DNA from: Acanthaster planci
Lineage: Eukaryota > Echinodermata > Asteroidea > Valvatida > Acanthasteridae
NCBI RefSeq assembly: GCF_001949145.1
Contig: NW_019091419.1
Location: forward strand, 1,038,715 to 1,060,937
Length of the DNA: 22,223 nucleotides
Direction of reading: 5' to 3'
The first letter of the stretch is position 1. The number at the start of each line of letters is the position of its first letter. The position numbers and the translations under genes were made by a program. This document shows positions 18,420 to 22,223 of the stretch, in pieces. The notes under the pieces were generated by a model. That model saw only the letters and a program-made list of their open reading frames with translations. It was not told the DNA's origin and ran no database searches.

Positions 18420-18760
18420 CTAGGTCTTGTAACAAAAGACTAGGCTGCTGGGAATTAGCAGCATGTTTTCACTCTCAATAGTGGAAATAATCCAGCCTTG
18501 TTTTGAAACGTTTTGAAACAGTATACCATGGTTTGGGGCATTTAGAACGAGCGGATTACCACCGGGATAAAAGCGCTCCACCGCAGCAATGAGCCACACA
18601 GCACCGCTGCACGCAAATCTGGCCCCTATTGAAAAGAGATCAGCAGCGCACTGTGCCAATTTCGTGAACCAAAGAAAATTACATAACACCGCAAAATCTG
18701 GGCTCTTTTTACAAGGCGGCAGGCCTGGCTGAAATACCCCTAGCGTCAATAGATGTTGTC
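18420..18760 (-). other. 109-codon open frame, probably not a gene
   Basis: A minus-strand frame (18420-18749) covers a GC-richer patch. The product has hydrophobic stretches (for example ARFACSGAVWLIAAVERF) but no domain. It has no homologue that I recognise. A repeat-derived origin is more likely than a gene. Confidence 0.25.
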
Positions 18761-19855
18761 TGTCAGATTAGAGTAGAAACCAGTCAGTCCTTAGGGTGGG
18801 TCTAAGTGTCGAGTAAATGAAGATGTGAATTTTTAAAGAATTTTGAAAACAGAAAAAAATGATAATTATCTGGTCCCAGCATCATCACATTGATAAATGC
18901 CACCTGTGCAAAGTGGTTAATAATTTAAACTAATGGTATTCACATCGCCAAAAAATGAGCGTCATTTAATTTGGCTAATATTGGCATCAAAACAAGAAAC
19001 TTCCGCTACAGAGTACTGAAGTCTTGTGACACTGAAAAAAAATTTGGTCAGCACCTTGTCCAGGTCCTTTGCGGCCCTGAAGATGATGTATAAAAAATGG
19101 AGTTTCAATGAAGTAATGTGAGGGCGCTGTTTGTGATTCTGAATCACCGAAATGAAGCACGTTGAATGTATTTCAGCATGAAAAAAATTACCTATAACTG
19201 TTGAGACCCTTTAATTCAGTAAAATAATGCAATGTCTGACTTGTATCCGTTTTCAAATCTTCCCCAAATCACATATTTTTATAAGTATCTGTAAAATGAT
19301 TGATACAAAATTCAAATTTGCGGTTGTCAGGACATAAAAAAAATCAGCTGCACAGTTTTCCAAACCTAAACACAAAATGGCAAGAGGTCCAATATTTCTT
19401 TTCGATTTCTATTTGTTTTTTTCAAAATGTCCTAAAGTGAGACACATACGTGTACATCATTTTACCACAATAGGGTTGTATAGTACTGGCCAGTCTCATT
19501 CATGTCATTGTACCCCCCCCAACTCACTAAGACACTCCCATGCTCTCACCCCCCTTGCCTCAGAGTCATCCCATCCTTAATTTATGTGCACAGAGAGTGA
19601 AAGATGGCCATTTTGAAGTTGTGCAATACACATCACCCAATGCTTTTTGACCCCTCCAGCTACATGTAATTGGGCTCTTAAAACACAACTAAGCACTTGC
19701 ATTGTCTCACTTTCTATGGTGCTCAACCAAACATGAACATGAGCTTCAGTGTACAATAAGTAAAGTCAAAGAGGTACACACCTGGCTGAAATTGTCAAAG
19801 ACAAATGTCTGATCCTTTAATTTTTTTGAGTAGTGTATATAGGTATACAGTACAA
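18761..19855. other. Non-coding stretch
   Basis: A 9-bp inverted pair GATGTGAAT (18822-18830) / ATTCACATC (18938-18946) is too short to call an element. GAGGGCGCTG lies near 19118. C-runs occur near 19513-19521 and 19549-19554. No gene was seen. Confidence 0.45.
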
Positions 19856-19893
19856 TGCTGCTATAATGAACAGGGCAGGGTCCATACACAATG
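19856..19893 (+). mobile_element. Decayed end of a pogo/Tigger-like element
   Basis: CAGTACAATGCTGCTATAAT followed by GAACAGGGCAGGGTCC resembles the left end of the element at 1946 (TAGTGGAACATCGCTATAAC then GAACAAGATGGGGTCC) in the same orientation. No right end was found, so the element's extent is unknown. Confidence 0.5.
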
Positions 19894-20105
19894 TAGCATT
19901 GGTGTAGCATACCTCCCCAACTATTGCGATTTCATTGGTACTGTTCCAATTGTCGCATTTTTGTAGGCGTAAAAATCAAAATGTTCCAATTTCCATAAAA
20001 AAGGGGAAAAGTCCTGGCAAGAGGGTGCTATTTGCCAAAACAGAGAGGGCGCTATTTCCTGTGTTGAAATGTCAGTTGTTACACATACATACGTGGGTGC
20101 GCTAA

Positions 20106-20390
20106 CCTTACATACCTAGTGTGGACTTGTCAACAAAAGATATCCACATGATGCAGGAAAGGAAGACGTTGTGTGGACTTACACAAGTCCACAGGACGTT
20201 TCGCCTTCTCTGAAAAAAGAGGTTTAGAGGCATTTTTGGGTAGGGGTCCTTTGTTGTAAAAGTAAAGGAATAGTCAAGTAAACCTTGTACAAAAAGCCAG
20301 CTGAAAATAGTTCCCAGGCCAAGAAAAATTAGTATTTTCACTGAGTTTTCTTAACTGCACGAAAAGAATGTCCACAGTAGGTATGTAAGG
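20106..20390. mobile_element. PIF/Harbinger-like MITE, 285 bp
   Basis: The left terminus CCTTACATACCTAGTGTGGA (20106 onward) and the right terminus, read on the minus strand as CCTTACATACCTACTGTGGA (from 20390), match at 20 of 21 positions. TAA flanks both ends (20103-20105 and 20391-20393). A 3-bp TWA target duplication is the hallmark of PIF/Harbinger insertions. Inside is a perfect hairpin TGTGGACTT-ACAC-AAGTCCACA (20172-20193) that restates the subterminal TGTGGACTT (20121-20129). There is no transposase. The open frames across it are not genes. Confidence 0.82.
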
Positions 20391-20393
20391 TAA

Positions 20394-21067
20394 GCGGCTG
20401 CTCTTGTTTGTATAAAACAGATTTTCTTGTGTGGCTGCTTGTTTTGCAGTGCACTCATAACATGGCCATTCCAATTTCGGAGTTTATTGACATCTTAACT
20501 TTTGAGTCACTGTCATCAGTCCCAATTTTCTTTCTTTAATTTAAAGCAAATTTGTGATATTCAGTAAAAGTGTGCATAAACTTTGGGAGCCAAGAGGCCT
20601 GGTCCGTATACCGATTTGTTCAGGATAGTGACATTGTACTGTACTTGCATCCAAATTATTCACGACTTTAAGAGGTACTCTGTAAATTGAATAGACAATT
20701 GGTCGGTTTGCTTTTGAAGAAAGACTATTGTTTGCCTTTAATTTGTTTCTTTTCATCACAATGTATTGACTGATTAATGCACATTTAAAACATTCATGTT
20801 TACATTTAAGTTATCAAGACGCTATTCATGTACTTTAAAATTTGAAATAATTACCATTTGGAAAGACTCTAGACACTTTGATATGACTTCTTTTGAGGAC
20901 TAAAAGCTTATAACTATTGTATGCTTTTAAAAATTGAATGGTGTTCCCATTCAGGCAGCCAAAATACCAGCACTGTTCAGTTAACCCAGAGGCTGTTCTG
21001 AACCTCACTTTTTAACAAGTTCGCCCCCAAACAGAGATATTGACAAATGGGAAGAACCACCGACATA
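20394..21067. other. Non-coding stretch
   Basis: No gene, inverted termini or RNA signal was recognised. A minus-strand frame of 72 codons (20541-20759) shows no domain. Confidence 0.5.
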
Positions 21068-21141
21068 GGGCTTGATAGCTCAGTTGGTAGAGCACTGGTA
21101 CGGTGTTCCAGAGGTTGCAGGTTTATATCCTACTAGTCAAT
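21068..21141 (+). repeat. tRNA-like SINE head
   Basis: GGGCTTGATAGCTCAGTTGG opens a tRNA-like region with a perfect A box TAGCTCAGTTGG (21076-21087). A decayed B box, GGTTTATATCC (21120-21130), lies 44 bases downstream against GGTTCGANTCC. An anticodon-arm-like CTGG...CCAG lies between. The acceptor ends do not pair well and no introduced CCA-type end is seen. The following CAATTTCTTTGTTCATC looks like a SINE body. The source may be a tRNA, but this copy is not a functional one. Confidence 0.6.
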
Positions 21142-22141
21142 TTCTTTGTTCATCTTTATAAGTTTTTCCTTGGAAAAAATTCAATGTGCATTTTGTATTT
21201 TCCAAGTTGTACATGTACATCCACATTGCCAGAGCATGAACAAAAAGTCTTTCACTGAAAATTATCATAGAACTGAAAGTCGCAAATTGTTGGCTCAGTA
21301 CTGAAAGGTCATTACTGCAAAAATGTAATTTTTGAAAACACTCTAAGGGCCTTACTCTATGCACGAAAGAAATATTTGATTTAAACAGTTTTTTTATATT
21401 TTTGTCACAAAACTAGTTTTTTGCGGCCAACATTCTTAAATTTTAACCAATTCTGTTTTCCAAGTAAATGTCTAAAACAAACACCTTTTTAGTGCATTCT
21501 AAGGACCTTTTAGTACTGATATGAAATTTGTTTCATTTGAAAATATAACCTTGCAAAAATGCTTTGTGTGTATGTAAAGCACCATTTATTGCTATAGCCA
21601 GTTAATTTCTATTTGCAAGTGAAATAAATGCTTATTTATTTAAACTAGCAAAACAACTTGTTTGTACATGTATATCTATTTGTAAAAATCTAGTACTTTG
21701 CCACTTAACCCTTCCCCTAATCTGGACCATTTTACACTGCCAGAGTTTATACGTACATTTGTTTCCATCTTTAGATTTTACATTACAGCCTCATCCTACA
21801 TGGAAGCCCTGCCAGTCTTAAACATCTTCCAAGATCCTTATATAAAGTTCCCTTTTGGAGCCTTTTAGATTCAATCTTATAAGGGTTACAACAAACCCAA
21901 CAGCAATATAAAACATTCAGAAGCTGCTGTATGTCCTTCAACCCCATTGGATCCTCAGAGCTGTAATACTGATAGTCCCAAGCCCTCAACCATCCACTCT
22001 GCCCTTCCTATCAGCTCTCAGACTTCCAGCTCCTAGGCCTTCCGCCCTTGCCCATCTCCAGTGCAGAGTTTGGTTGAAAAATATTCTAAGTCCAAACAAT
22101 GGAAGGTTTAACATTTAGAAACGAACACATTTTTTCAAGAA
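21142..22141. other. Non-coding stretch
   Basis: AT-rich sequence with no supported gene. The frame 21783-21989 on the minus strand has no domain. TACATGTA occurs near 21207 and TACATGTATA near 21664. Confidence 0.5.
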
Positions 22142-22215
22142 GTGCCGTGGCATAGCGGTTAGGGACCCTAACTGCGATGCACAAGGACCTGGGTTCAATT
22201 CCAGGTGGGCATGCA
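22142..22215 (+). repeat. tRNA-like SINE head at the window edge
   Basis: The A box TGGCATAGCGG (22148-22158) and B box GGTTCAATTCC (22192-22202) both fit the internal RNA polymerase III promoter consensus and are spaced 44 bases start to start. The T-arm CCTGG...CCAGG pairs. The acceptor GTGCC/GGCAT pairs over five bases only. The anticodon arm does not form well, so a SINE head is more likely than a tRNA gene. Any body or tail lies outside the window. Confidence 0.6.
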
Positions 22216-22223
22216 CAATTTTG

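Noticed and set aside
18822-18946. MITE with GATGTGAAT / ATTCACATC ends
   Set aside because: The inverted match is only nine bases, with no target duplication.
22142-22215. Functional tRNA gene
   Set aside because: The A and B boxes are good, but the acceptor stem has mismatches and the anticodon arm does not form, so a SINE head is more likely.

Overview
This window looks like nuclear DNA from a marine invertebrate, most likely a deuterostome (echinoderm, hemichordate or cephalochordate). It is AT-rich and intron-like, with no bacterial-style gene packing. Palindromic TACATGTA words are abundant. tRNA-headed SINE-like sequences, several MITEs and a DIRS-type retrotransposon sit side by side. 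I found no complete host gene. This placement is inference from texture and repeat types, not from a diagnostic gene.

Layout. 1-1945: mostly non-coding, with a short GC-rich stretch holding a perfect CRE palindrome (480-487) and a four-times repeated 13-mer (1491-1894). 1946-2615: a 670-bp pogo/Tigger-like non-autonomous transposon with TA target duplication. 3065-4310 (minus): a decayed gene of a multicopy invertebrate family with DDE/RNase H-like features. 4283-6105 (minus): a decayed DIRS-like retrotransposon, with gag (about 5174-6105) followed by reverse transcriptase (about 4283-5130), abutting the previous remnant at about 4310. 6730-7180: a tandem repeat of about 147 bp with one CRE-like palindrome per unit, followed by a related direct repeat. 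7850-7985: a GC-rich island that can fold. 8404-9075: two degenerate CAAGTC/GACTTG arrays in opposite orientation. 9621-10437: a truncated tRNA-like head, a one-base gap, and a second, more intact piece of the same DIRS gag split by an insert of about 386 bp. 10787-11729: three weak exon candidates.

11981-15487 is the most conspicuous structure. It is a direct duplication of about 1.7 kb (11981-13680 and 13796-15487, roughly 95% identical by eye), separated by 115 bp that include a one-base gap. Each copy carries two hAT-like MITEs and all or part of a third small inverted-repeat element. It may be a real duplication or two haplotypes left unmerged in the assembly. 15633-22223 is mostly non-coding. 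It holds an exon-like piece (17963-18079), a decayed relative of the pogo-like element end (19856-19893), a 285-bp PIF/Harbinger-like MITE with TAA target duplication (20106-20390), and two tRNA-like SINE heads (21068-21141 and 22142-22215).

The genes do not form a pathway. The window is a record of layered transposon insertion and decay. The least explained items are the repeat array with CRE palindromes (6730-7180), the 13-mer series (1491-1894), the foldable island (7850-7985) and the recurrent GCGCCCTC word.
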